Origin: Solobacterium sp.
Lineage (GTDB): Bacteria > Bacillota_I > Bacilli_A > Erysipelotrichales > Erysipelotrichaceae
Assembly: GCA_024698805.1 (NCBI GenBank)
Contig: JAILQT010000030.1
Coordinates: 1-43,160, forward strand
Length of the DNA: 43,160 nt
Direction of reading: 5' to 3'
Shown here: positions 19,677 through 28,633 of the stretch, one piece after another
How positions within the stretch are numbered: the first letter of the stretch is position 1
How the letters are laid out: each line of letters starts with the position of its first letter
Notes under the pieces: model-generated
The model's database searches: none
What the model was told of the DNA's origin: nothing
The model's input: only the letters and a program-made list of their open reading frames with translations
Position numbers and translations under genes: made by a program

Positions 19677-20783
19677 ATGAAGAATATGATGAAGAAGATC
19701 AGGGCCCTTTTTAAAAATACGGCCTTTAATCTGTTTGTGATATTCGCGCTGTCGGGACTGGTCCTCTATTTTACGATGCGCAATGACGGCGATACGGTCA
19801 TCCGGCTGCTCTCGCAGTCCAGCAAATGGATGCTGGTCTTCCTGGTCGTGATGATGATCGTGGATAAGGCGCTGCTGGGATTAGGCCTGATGCTTGAATG
19901 CCGGCAGACGCATCCGCACTACACCTGGTGGAAGGGATTCGTCAACGCCTATGTGGCCGGTCTTTTCAACAATATCACGCCGGGAGCGTCCGGCGGTCAG
20001 GTGGCGCAGGGGTTCATCTTCCGCAAGCAGGGGATACCTGTTTCCCATTCGGTGGGCATCCTGTGGCTGGATTTCATCGTTTACCAGAGCACGATGTGCA
20101 TCTATGTGCTGCTGCTGATCATCTTCCGTTTCCCGTATTTCTATGCGAATTATTCGGAATTCTTCGTGATCGTGATCTTCGGCTTCCTCATTGCGGCCGG
20201 CATCATCGGCTTCCTTTGGGCACTGGCAAAGATCCCGCCTTTCTATCAATGGCTGACGACGTCGGGGATCCGGCTCGGACATAAGCTGCATCTTGTCAAG
20301 GACATGGACGCGGCGCTGAAGTCACTGGATGAACTGCTGGCGGCTTTCGCCAAGGAGGTCGTCGTCCTCAGCACCCATAAGCCGATGATCGTGCAGCTCG
20401 TGCTCATCACCGTGCTGCGCCTGACGCTGCAGTACAGCATTCCTTACTTCTGCGCGAAAGCACTGCATGTGGATGTATCGCCCGCGCTGCTGTTCAATAT
20501 CATCGCCCTCAGTGCCTTTGTGGCAATGGTCAACGCTTTCCTGCCGATGCCCGGCAGCAGCGGCGGGACAGAGGCTACATTCGTACTGATGTTCTCGACG
20601 ATCTTTACGCGGGGGGACGCTGCCAGCATTATGATCCTGTGGCGTTCCGTCACTTTCTACATGACCCTGCTCATCGGCGGCATCATCTTCGCCTATGCGA
20701 AGACAAGGCCGAATGAGCCGATGGAGGAAGCACTGCCCCGTACATACGCTTCCGAAGCGATGGAACATCTGGAGGAATTATGA
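19677..20783 (+). CDS. Lysylphosphatidylglycerol synthase TM region/UPF0104-like flippase family membrane protein
   Basis: Multi-TM protein with 'NNITPGASGGQVAQGFIFRKQG' and 'FLPMPGSSGGTEATF', typical of this family; overlaps the next gene by ATGA. Confidence 0.8.
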   Translation: MKNMMKKIRALFKNTAFNLFVIFALSGLVLYFTMRNDGDTVIRLLSQSSKWMLVFLVVMMIVDKALLGLGLMLECRQTHPHYTWWKGFVNAYVAGLFNNITPGASGGQVAQGFIFRKQGIPVSHSVGILWLDFIVYQSTMCIYVLLLIIFRFPYFYANYSEFFVIVIFGFLIAAGIIGFLWALAKIPPFYQWLTTSGIRLGHKLHLVKDMDAALKSLDELLAAFAKEVVVLSTHKPMIVQLVLITVLRLTLQYSIPYFCAKALHVDVSPALLFNIIALSAFVAMVNAFLPMPGSSGGTEATFVLMFSTIFTRGDAASIMILWRSVTFYMTLLIGGIIFAYAKTRPNEPMEEALPRTYASEAMEHLEEL

Positions 20784-22789
20784 GAATAGGTTTATTTTCC
20801 GATACATTTCCGCCTGAGATCAACGGTGTGGCCAACAGCACCAGGATCCTGGCGGATTCCTTAAAGAAGAGAGGTCACGATGTTTTTGTCGTGTGCACGC
20901 ATAAGGCACTTGTCGAATCGGAGCTCAGCGAGGACGGCAGGATCCTTCGCCTGGCGGGAATGGAACTGAAATTCCTGTACGGCTACGTCATGACTTCCCC
21001 GTTCCACATGAAGGCAATGGAACAGGTCAAGGCCATGGACCTGGATATCATCCATGTGCAGACGGAATTCGGCGTCGGCATATTCGCGCGGCTGTGCGCG
21101 AAGCATCTCGGCCTGCCGATCGTCAGCACCTACCATACGACGTATGAAGACTATACGCATTATGTGAATTTCCTGCATTCCGAGACGGTCGACCACCTCG
21201 CAAAGAAGGGCGTCGCCTCGCTTTCGAGGATGTACGGCAATTCGACGATCGAAGTCATCGCGCCGTCGCAGAAGACCAAGGAGCTCCTTGAGAGCTACCA
21301 TATCTCCAGAAGGATCAGCGTCATCCCGACCGGGCTGGAACTGGAGCGTTTCTCACCGCTTGCGGGCACGCCGGAAAAAAGGGAGGAGATCCGCAGGGAA
21401 TACGGATTCACCTCCGATGATACGCTTGTCGTCTATGTCGGCAGGCTCGCACAGGAAAAGTCCATGGATATCGTCATCCGGGGATTTGCGAATGCCGTCC
21501 GGCAGGGGATGGATGTAAAACTGCTGATCACCGGGGGCGGACCGGACCTGGAACCGCTCAGGAAACTGACGGAACAGCTCGGCATCTCCGGTACGGTAAA
21601 GTTCTCCGGACCCAAGCCTGCGGAAGAAGTCCCGGATATCTACCGCGCTGCCGACGCGTTCATCTCGGCTTCCCGCTCGGAGACGCAGGGCATGACCTTC
21701 ATCGAAGCGCTTGCCAGCGGCCTGCCGCTGTTCGCAAGACATGACGAAGTGCTTGAGGAACTGCTGATCGAAGGGAAGACCGGCTGGTATTTCGAAGATG
21801 AGAATGACCTGCCCGACCAGCTGCGCAAGCTGACAGGGCGTGAGGAAGAGACGGTGCTGAAGATGCAGGCAGACTGCATTGCACATGCGGCAGGCTATTC
21901 CTGCGAGCAGTTCGCCGAGAGCGTCGAAGCCGTATACAGGCGTGCCGTCAGGGCATACCGCGACCGCTGGCTCGTCGACGATATCGAATACAGGCAGAAC
22001 TATGCGGAACTGACACTGTATTCAAATGAAATGAAAAAAGCGGTGGTGCGCGTGACCACCGATGAGTTCTATGAGCTTTCGATCCATAAGGGCGACAAAC
22101 TGCTGCCGTCCGTCGTCGATGAACTGTTCGCACATGAGACAGGGCTCTCTGCCTATCAGAAAAGCCTGCACCGGATATCCGTCAAGGACAGGACTGTGAA
22201 GGAGATCACGGACTGGCTCACGAAAGAGACACAGTGCACGCCCGAACAGGTCGAAGCCGTTACGAAGAAGCTGCTTGAACAGGGCTATCTCGATGATGAG
22301 CGCTACTGCCGCGAGAAGGTCGCATCCATGCGCAGAAGCGCACACGGCACTGCGGCGATCACACGTGACCTGAAGGAGCGCGGCATCCCGGAAGAGATGA
22401 TCCGTGAAATGACCGGCACGGACGAAGACAGCCGTCAGTATGCCCTGCATTATGCCCAGAGGAAACTGAATGCCAATGCGAACGATTCGATGATGATGGT
22501 CCGCAGGAAGATCGTGACATCCCTGATGCAGAGGGGCTATTCCGCTTCCTTTGCGGAAAGCATCGTGGAAGAACTGGATTTCAGCGAAAGGGAGAATGAA
22601 GAGGAAAACAACCTGGACACATGCGTGCGGAAGGCATATGTCCGTTATTCACGCCGTTACTCCGGCAGGGAACTGCGGGAGCATGTATTCCGCTGGTGTA
22701 TGACAAAAGGATTCCGCAGCGACGATATCAAAGCTGCGTTGGAAAGGATCATGGAAAATGAAGAAGATCAGGGAACTGAAGGAGAATGA
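20780..22789 (+). CDS. Fusion protein: GT4 glycosyltransferase (diacylglycerol glucosyltransferase-like) + RecX regulatory domain
   Basis: N-terminal 'MRIGLFSDTFPPEINGVANSTRILADSLKKRGHDV...VSTYHTTYEDYTHY...YVGRLAQEKSMDIVIRGFA...ASRSETQGMTFIEALASGLP'; after about residue 418 RecX-like repeats ('LTKETQCTPEQVEAVTKKLLEQGYLDDERYCREKVASMRRSAHGTAAITRDLKERGIPEEMI...'). Single uninterrupted frame. Confidence 0.85.
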   Translation: MRIGLFSDTFPPEINGVANSTRILADSLKKRGHDVFVVCTHKALVESELSEDGRILRLAGMELKFLYGYVMTSPFHMKAMEQVKAMDLDIIHVQTEFGVGIFARLCAKHLGLPIVSTYHTTYEDYTHYVNFLHSETVDHLAKKGVASLSRMYGNSTIEVIAPSQKTKELLESYHISRRISVIPTGLELERFSPLAGTPEKREEIRREYGFTSDDTLVVYVGRLAQEKSMDIVIRGFANAVRQGMDVKLLITGGGPDLEPLRKLTEQLGISGTVKFSGPKPAEEVPDIYRAADAFISASRSETQGMTFIEALASGLPLFARHDEVLEELLIEGKTGWYFEDENDLPDQLRKLTGREEETVLKMQADCIAHAAGYSCEQFAESVEAVYRRAVRAYRDRWLVDDIEYRQNYAELTLYSNEMKKAVVRVTTDEFYELSIHKGDKLLPSVVDELFAHETGLSAYQKSLHRISVKDRTVKEITDWLTKETQCTPEQVEAVTKKLLEQGYLDDERYCREKVASMRRSAHGTAAITRDLKERGIPEEMIREMTGTDEDSRQYALHYAQRKLNANANDSMMMVRRKIVTSLMQRGYSASFAESIVEELDFSERENEEENNLDTCVRKAYVRYSRRYSGRELREHVFRWCMTKGFRSDDIKAALERIMENEEDQGTEGE

Positions 22790-23711
22790 CAGACTGACGA
22801 TGCCGCTGCTCGTGCAGGACTGCAGGAACGGGACAACGACAAAGGGGGCACCTTATCTGAACCTAGTGCTCCAGGATAACAGCGGCTCGATCGACGGCAA
22901 ATTCTGGGATGTTAAGCCCGAAGCGCGCGAGCTGATCGCTGCCGGCAGGATCATCCGCTTTACCTTCGAGGTGATTTTATACAATAAGAATCTGCAGCTG
23001 CGCATCAACAAGGCCGAACCTTGCAGCCCGGATGAGATCGACTATGATGAATTCGTCATCTCTTCCGGCAGGTCGGAACAGGAGAGGAAGGACAAGACGA
23101 AGTATTTCCTGAACTCCATCAAAAATGAGAATTACAGGAAGCTCGTTAAGGGCATGCTGGAAAAGGTAGGACTGCGGTATTTTTCCTATCCTGCAGCCTC
23201 CAGGATCCACCACAATTTCCTCGGCGGCCTGTCCGAACATTCGATCGGCATGGCGGAGCTGGCAGAAGAACTGTGCAGGCTGTACCCGCAGCTCAACCGG
23301 GACCTGCTGATCTCGGGCATCCTGATCCACGATACCGGCAAGACTGCGGAGATGAGCGGACCTGTCACGACGGAGTATACGCTGGAAGGCAGACTGGAAG
23401 GCCATATCTCGATCGCCAACGGCTGGCTCTCCGAAGTCGCCGCAGAGCTTTCGCTGGAAGACAGCGAGGAAGCGGTCCTCCTGCATCATATGATCCTGTC
23501 CCATCACGGGCATTATGAATTCGGTTCCCCCGTCCTGCCGATGGTGCAGGAAGCGGAAGTGCTTTCCCTGATCGACAACCTCGACGCGAAGCTGAATACG
23601 ATGAAGCAGGCGCTGGATTCCGTAAAGCCGGGTGAATGGACGCTGAAGCTCTTCTCGATGGAGAACAGACAGTTCTACAAACCGAAAAACGGGGAGGACG
23701 TATGCCGCTGA
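22758..23711 (+). CDS. yhaM: 3'-5' exoribonuclease YhaM family (OB-fold + HD domain)
   Basis: 'MKKIRELKENDRLTMPLLVQDCRNGTTTKGAPYLNLVLQDNSGSIDGKFWD', HD motif 'HHNFLGGLSEHSIGMAELAEELC...ISGILIHDTGKTAEM', 'HHMILSHHGHYEFGSPVLPMVQEAEVLSLIDNLDAKL'. Confidence 0.9.
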   Translation: MKKIRELKENDRLTMPLLVQDCRNGTTTKGAPYLNLVLQDNSGSIDGKFWDVKPEARELIAAGRIIRFTFEVILYNKNLQLRINKAEPCSPDEIDYDEFVISSGRSEQERKDKTKYFLNSIKNENYRKLVKGMLEKVGLRYFSYPAASRIHHNFLGGLSEHSIGMAELAEELCRLYPQLNRDLLISGILIHDTGKTAEMSGPVTTEYTLEGRLEGHISIANGWLSEVAAELSLEDSEEAVLLHHMILSHHGHYEFGSPVLPMVQEAEVLSLIDNLDAKLNTMKQALDSVKPGEWTLKLFSMENRQFYKPKNGEDVCR

Positions 23712-25012
23712 AACTGAAGCTTGTACAGACCGTGCACAGCATCCTGTCCCGCTTCGGCAGGGGAGGGTCCCTGCCGGGAGAGCTGGCGCTGCGCCTCGAC
23801 CCGGATTTCATAAAGAGATTCCATATGCCGCCGATCGTGGTGCTCGTTACCGGCACCAACGGCAAGACGACGACTTCCAACCTGATCGCGGAATCGCTCC
23901 GGGAAGCCGGCTATAAAGTCATCAACAACCGCAGGGGCGACAACCTGAACGTCGGCATCGCGACGCTGCTGGCTTCCAGCAGCGACAGCAGCTGGAACAT
24001 CCAGGCAGACGCCGCCGTCATCGAGGTGGATGAACTGACGATCTTCCGGCAGTTCCGCAATCTCCATCCGACGCACCTGGTCGTCAACAATTTCTTCCGC
24101 GACCAGCTGGACCGGGCCGGGGAGATGGAAACGATCATCCGCAAGATCCAGGATGTCACGTATGATTTCGAAGGACACCTGATCCTGAACGGGGATGACC
24201 CCAACGTCGTGCGCATTGCGGATACTGCGAAAAAAGCGCATATATGCTTTTTCAGTGTGGGGAAGAACCCGATCAGCCTGAAGGAGACGGATGAAGCCAG
24301 TGAAGGGAAGTTCTGCCCCAGATGCGGCAGACCGCTGAAATATGAATATTACCAGTACTCCCATATCGGCAGGTTCGAATGTGAATACGACGGTTTCGGC
24401 AGGATCGAACCGTATGTATACGTCAGCGATATCAACTACAATGAGAAATACTTCGTATATGAAGGCAGGAAGATCGCTTCCTTCATCAATACGATCTATG
24501 CGGTATACAACTGCGCCGCTGTACTCGCAGTCCTCAAGACGCTCGGCAAGGACCCGATGTGCGCGGACAGGGTGTTCAGTTCCTTCGTCTTGAAAGAGGG
24601 AAGGAACGAAGTCTTCAATCTGTCGAAGCCGTGTACGATCAACCTTGTCAAGAACCCGACAGGTGCCAATGAGGTCATGAAGTATATCACGGCCCAGCCG
24701 GGGGACAAGAACCTGTGCATCTTCCTGAATGACAACGACCAGGACGGCCATGACATCAGCTGGATCTGGGACGCCCATTTCGAAAGACTGGACAAGCCGG
24801 ACATCAAAACGATCGTATGCAGCGGCTTAAGGGCATACGACATGGCGCTGCGTCTGAAATACGAAGGCATGGAAGACAGGATCATCGTCATTGAAGACAG
24901 CACGGAAGCAGTACGCTGGCTGGATAAAGCGGATATGCAGAGCTTTATCATCGCGACATATACGGCACTGCATCCGACCAGGGCGATCCTCAGGAAGGAG
25001 GAACATTCATGA
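23702..25012 (+). CDS. murT: Lipid II isoglutaminyl synthase, MurT subunit
   Basis: Mur ligase P-loop 'VLVTGTNGKTTTSNLIAESLREAGYKVINNRRGDNLNVGIATLL', Cys motif 'CPRCGRPL', DUF1727-like C-terminus 'LVKNPTGANEVMKYI'; paired with gatD. Confidence 0.93.
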   Translation: MPLKLKLVQTVHSILSRFGRGGSLPGELALRLDPDFIKRFHMPPIVVLVTGTNGKTTTSNLIAESLREAGYKVINNRRGDNLNVGIATLLASSSDSSWNIQADAAVIEVDELTIFRQFRNLHPTHLVVNNFFRDQLDRAGEMETIIRKIQDVTYDFEGHLILNGDDPNVVRIADTAKKAHICFFSVGKNPISLKETDEASEGKFCPRCGRPLKYEYYQYSHIGRFECEYDGFGRIEPYVYVSDINYNEKYFVYEGRKIASFINTIYAVYNCAAVLAVLKTLGKDPMCADRVFSSFVLKEGRNEVFNLSKPCTINLVKNPTGANEVMKYITAQPGDKNLCIFLNDNDQDGHDISWIWDAHFERLDKPDIKTIVCSGLRAYDMALRLKYEGMEDRIIVIEDSTEAVRWLDKADMQSFIIATYTALHPTRAILRKEEHS

Positions 25013-25737
25013 AACTGAAGATGGTATGGATGTATCATGACCTGATGGATCTCTACGGGGATAAAGGCAATACGGAGGTCATCCGCAGAAGATGCGAAAA
25101 GAGGGGCATCGAATGCGTTGTCGATACATGCACGATCGGTGAAGAAGCCGACCTCAGCTCCTATGACCTGTTCTTCCTGGGCGGCGGTGCCGACAGGGAA
25201 CAGTCCCTCATCTTCGAGGACCTGATCTCCCGGAAACAGGACATTGAAAAGGCAATGGAAAGCGGCACGACGTTCCTGCTCATCTGCGGCGGCTACCAGC
25301 TGTTCGGAAAGTATTACAAGGACCAGGACGGCAACATCATCGACGGTCTGGGATTCTTCGATTATTACACGGAGAGCACCGACAGGGACCACCGCTGCAT
25401 CGGCAATATCGCCCTGGAAGTCACGATGGACGGCGATACGTTCAAGGCAGTCGGTTTCGAGAACCACGGCGGTCAGACGAAGAATGTCACCACGCCGCTC
25501 GGCAAGGTCCTCTTCGGCCACGGCAACACCTATAAAAGCGGCTATGAGGGATTTGTCAGGGATAATGTCCTCGCGACGTATATGCACGGACCGCTGCTGC
25601 CGAAAAACCCGATGATCGCCGACAGGATCATCAAAAGGGCACTGAAGCGCAGTTACGGCGATGTTACTCTTGAAAAACTGGACGATACCATCGAGGATAA
25701 GGCCAGGGAAGTCATGTTGAAAAGACTGAAGGTGTAG
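25009..25737 (+). CDS. gatD: Lipid II isoglutaminyl synthase glutaminase subunit GatD
   Basis: 'MVWMYHDLMDLYGDKGNTEVIRRRCEKRGI', 'FLLICGGYQLFGKYY' nucleophile Cys, 'GFENHGGQT'; ATGA overlap with murT. Confidence 0.92.
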   Translation: MKLKMVWMYHDLMDLYGDKGNTEVIRRRCEKRGIECVVDTCTIGEEADLSSYDLFFLGGGADREQSLIFEDLISRKQDIEKAMESGTTFLLICGGYQLFGKYYKDQDGNIIDGLGFFDYYTESTDRDHRCIGNIALEVTMDGDTFKAVGFENHGGQTKNVTTPLGKVLFGHGNTYKSGYEGFVRDNVLATYMHGPLLPKNPMIADRIIKRALKRSYGDVTLEKLDDTIEDKAREVMLKRLKV

Positions 25738-25761
25738 ACTTCGGTCAAACGTCTCAATCAC

Positions 25762-25786
25762 ACGGGGTCATGAGGATCCCGTTTTC
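25762..25786 (+). terminator. Rho-independent terminator after gatD
   Basis: ACGGGGTC atgag GATCCCGT TTTC; near-copy at 34515-34540. Confidence 0.75.
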
Positions 25787-25849
25787 ATATGCAGTAAGGA
25801 TTCCGGATGACGCGAAAGAAGAAGTAAACAAAATCACACATTTTGATAA

Positions 25850-26029
25850 AATTGTGATTTGTTGTGCGGATTATACACGAAAATAAACGGATTTGACAGA
25901 TGGATGATAATTTACGGAATAACAACATTATTATTGATTACAGATGGCTTTGAAAAGAGTCTGTTTTCAATCCTATAGCCCGAAGGCATACCCATGCATT
26001 CATTTTATACACAGAAAGGATTTACGATT
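25850..26029 (+). promoter_or_regulatory. Conserved 5' leader copy A upstream of a surface-protein gene (duplicated at about 31.1 and 34.6 kb)
   Basis: Shared string TGCGGATTaTACACGAAAAtaAACGGATTTGACA... plus bulged hairpin CCTAT(A)GCC CGAA GGC ATACC (25972-25992) and CCCATGCATTCAT; adjoins MYKKLF... Confidence 0.65.
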
Positions 26030-28616
26030 ATGTACAAGAAACTGTTTGCCGTACTGATGTCACTGTTTCTGTCTGTAACAGTTCTGCCGCAGAGTGTTTA
26101 TGCGGAGGAAGAGGCAGAAGAGACAGCAGAAGGAATTGTTGAGACCGAAGAGACAGTACAGGAAGAAGAGGTCATCCCTGACGAGGTGACCGAAGAGGAA
26201 CTGCCTGCTGAGATTATTGAAGAAACTGCAGCGGAAGAGCCGGCAGAGGTGCTGCAGGAAGAGGAAACATCCGGAGAACCTGAATCAGAAATGATCCCTG
26301 AAGAAACAGGGGTAGAGCCTGCGACCGAAGGGGCAGGAGAACCTAAAGAAGAGATTACGGATACCGAAGAGAATATACAGGAAGAAGAAGTTATTCCTGA
26401 AGAAGTGACCGAAGAAGGGAAATCTGCTGAGAGCATTCCTGAAGAGGCTGTTCTTGAAGAACCGGCAGAAGTGCTGCCCGAGGTGGAAGCACCAGAAGAA
26501 GTAATTCCAGAAGAGACAAAAGAAGAAACTGTGATCGAAGAAACACCTGAACAGGAAGACCCGCAAGATGGATCTGCTGAAGAAATCATTGAAGAAGAAA
26601 TCGGGGAAACAGGGGAAACTGCAGAAGCGAAGTATTATGAAGACTTCGAGTATGTAAGTAACGGAACGCAGGTCAAGATAACCGGATACAGGGGAAACAG
26701 TACTGATTTGGTTATTCCTTCCAGTATTCATGGACAGCCTGTAGTAAAGATTGGATGGCAGGCATTCTATGAAACAGACCTGACCAGTATTTTTCTTCCG
26801 GACAGTGTAAAAACAATTGATTACGCTGCATTCATGTTCTGCAGATCTTTAAAAAAAGTAACGATTTCCGCAAGCTACACGAATATCAGTTCTGATGCTT
26901 TCAGAGGCTGCACAGCGATAGAAACAGCAGGACCGATCGGAAGCGGTGCAGACTTTGAGTTTGGCTGGACAAAAAGCATTCCTGAAAATGCATTCAAGTA
27001 TTGCACCGGGTTGACGAGCGTCACAATTCCGGAAGGAATAAAAAATGTGAAAAGATGTGCTTTTCAATACTGCAGCAGCTTGAAACATATAGTAATGCCT
27101 GCAAGTGTAACAAATATTGATTACTACGCTTTTTATGAGTGTACAGCAATAGAAACAGCAGGACCGGTCGGAAGCGGAGCAGATTATGAGTTCGGATGGA
27201 CAAAAAGCATTCCGCAGGGGGCTTTTTGGTGGTGCAGTAATCTTTTAAGTGTAACAATACCGGAAGGTATTAAGAAAATTGGGGATGGAGCATTTTATAA
27301 CTGTAAAAAAACTGAATCATTTAGTTATTCCTGCAAGTGTAACAGATATTGGGGACGATCATACTTACGATTTACACAATCCATTTGGTAACTGTAAAGG
27401 ACTAAAAACAGCCGGCCCGATTGGAAGCGGAGCAAATTATGAGTTTGGCTGGACAAAGAACATCCCGGATTACGCATTTTTCAGCTGCAGCTGGATAACT
27501 AAAATTACGCTGCCGTCAGAGTTGAAATCCATTGGAGTATGTGCATTCAAGGATTGTTCAGGGCTGAAAAAAATAACAATACCGGAGAGTGTTACCAGCA
27601 TTGGGGAATACGCATTCTATAACTGTGCAGGTATAAAAACAGCAGGTCCAATCGGAAGCGGAGCTGCATATCAATTTGGATCGACTTCAAATATACCGGA
27701 CTATGCATTTACCGGCTGCCAGAATCTTCAAACTATTACATTACCTGACAGTGTTACAAGTATTGGGGAAAAGGCATTCTCAGAGTGTAACAAATTGAAC
27801 TCAATTGTGCTTTCAAAAGGTCTTACAAATATAAAAAGCTATGCTTTTGAAGGAACAAATTTATCAAAAATCATAATTCCGGCTACTGTAACAAGTATTG
27901 ACGAATACGCATTCCTTGATTGTAAAAATTTAAGAGATATCCTGATATATCCAGGTGTTTCAAGTATTGGTGAAAAAGCAATTGGATACAGGCTGATTGA
28001 GCGCTATGATCAGGAATACGATGAATGCTTCTACGAAAAGGTCGGCGGTGTAGTTATCAGCGGATATATCGGCAGTGAGGCAGAGCGATACGCAAATGAA
28101 AACGGGTTCACGTTTATCAAAAAAACAGGCTGGGTAAAGCTTGCAGACAAATGGTATTACTATGGTAAAAATGGAGCTTTGAAGAAATGCTGGAAGAAGA
28201 TCTCTGATAAATGGTATTACTTTGATGCTTCAGGAGCTATGACTACAGGCTGGAAAAAGATCTCCGGCAAATGGTATTACTTCACTACAGCAGGAAAGAT
28301 GGTTACCGGGTGGCAGAAGATATCCAGGAAGTGGTATTACTTTACCTCAGGCGGAATTATGATCACTGGCTGGAAAAATCTGGGGGGCAAATGGTATTAC
28401 TTCAGCAGTTCAGGTGACATGACAAGAGGCTGGAAAAAGATCTCCAGCAAATGGTATTACTTCAGCAGTTCAGGTGAAATGATCACAGGCTGGAAAAAGA
28501 TTTCCGGAAAATGGTATTGGTTCGATTCAAACGGAGCAATGTTCGCAAACGGTACAAAGATTATAAATGGAAAGAATTACAGATTTAGCGACAGCGGTAT
28601 CTGCCTGAATCCGTAA
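26030..28616 (+). pseudogene. BspA-type LRR surface protein with C-terminal cell-wall-binding repeats, split by a +1 frameshift at A7 (27305-27311)
   Basis: Signal peptide MYKKLFAVLMSLFLSVTVLPQSVYAEE; Glu/Pro-rich stalk; LRR_5-like 'LTSVTIPEGIKNVKRCAFQYCSSLKHIVMPASVTNI'; frame 1 ends at 27391, the continuation ORF (27279 frame) resumes LRRs and ends with 'GKWYYFTTAGKMVTGW' repeats. Removing one A joins 'GDGAFYNCKK' to 'LNHLVIPASVTDIG'. Confidence 0.8.
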
Positions 28617-28633
28617 CAAAGAGGAGAAATAAT

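Noticed and set aside
25893-25904. TTGACA in leader copies A and C as a full sigma-A promoter
   Set aside because: At 17-nt spacing the -10 position reads GGAATA/GGAATG, a poor match, and copy B lacks TTGACA; kept only as part of the conserved leader.
25972-25992. Leader hairpin as a known c-di-GMP or other named riboswitch
   Set aside because: Too small and lacking the conserved core sequences I know for c-di-GMP-I or similar classes; left as an unassigned element.
26098-26589. Ser-rich minus-strand ORFs (26098-26589, 28702-28983, 31253-31642, 34751-35275)
   Set aside because: Antisense of GAA/GAG-rich stalk codons yields Ser/Phe-rich open frames; an artefact of low-complexity coding sequence on the + strand.
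28130-28560. Regular short repeats that could suggest a CRISPR or other DNA repeat array (also 30500-30900 and 33440-34150)
   Set aside because: They are coding cell-wall-binding repeats (GWKKISGKWYYFxxxGxMxTGW) in frame, with no spacer/repeat structure of a CRISPR.
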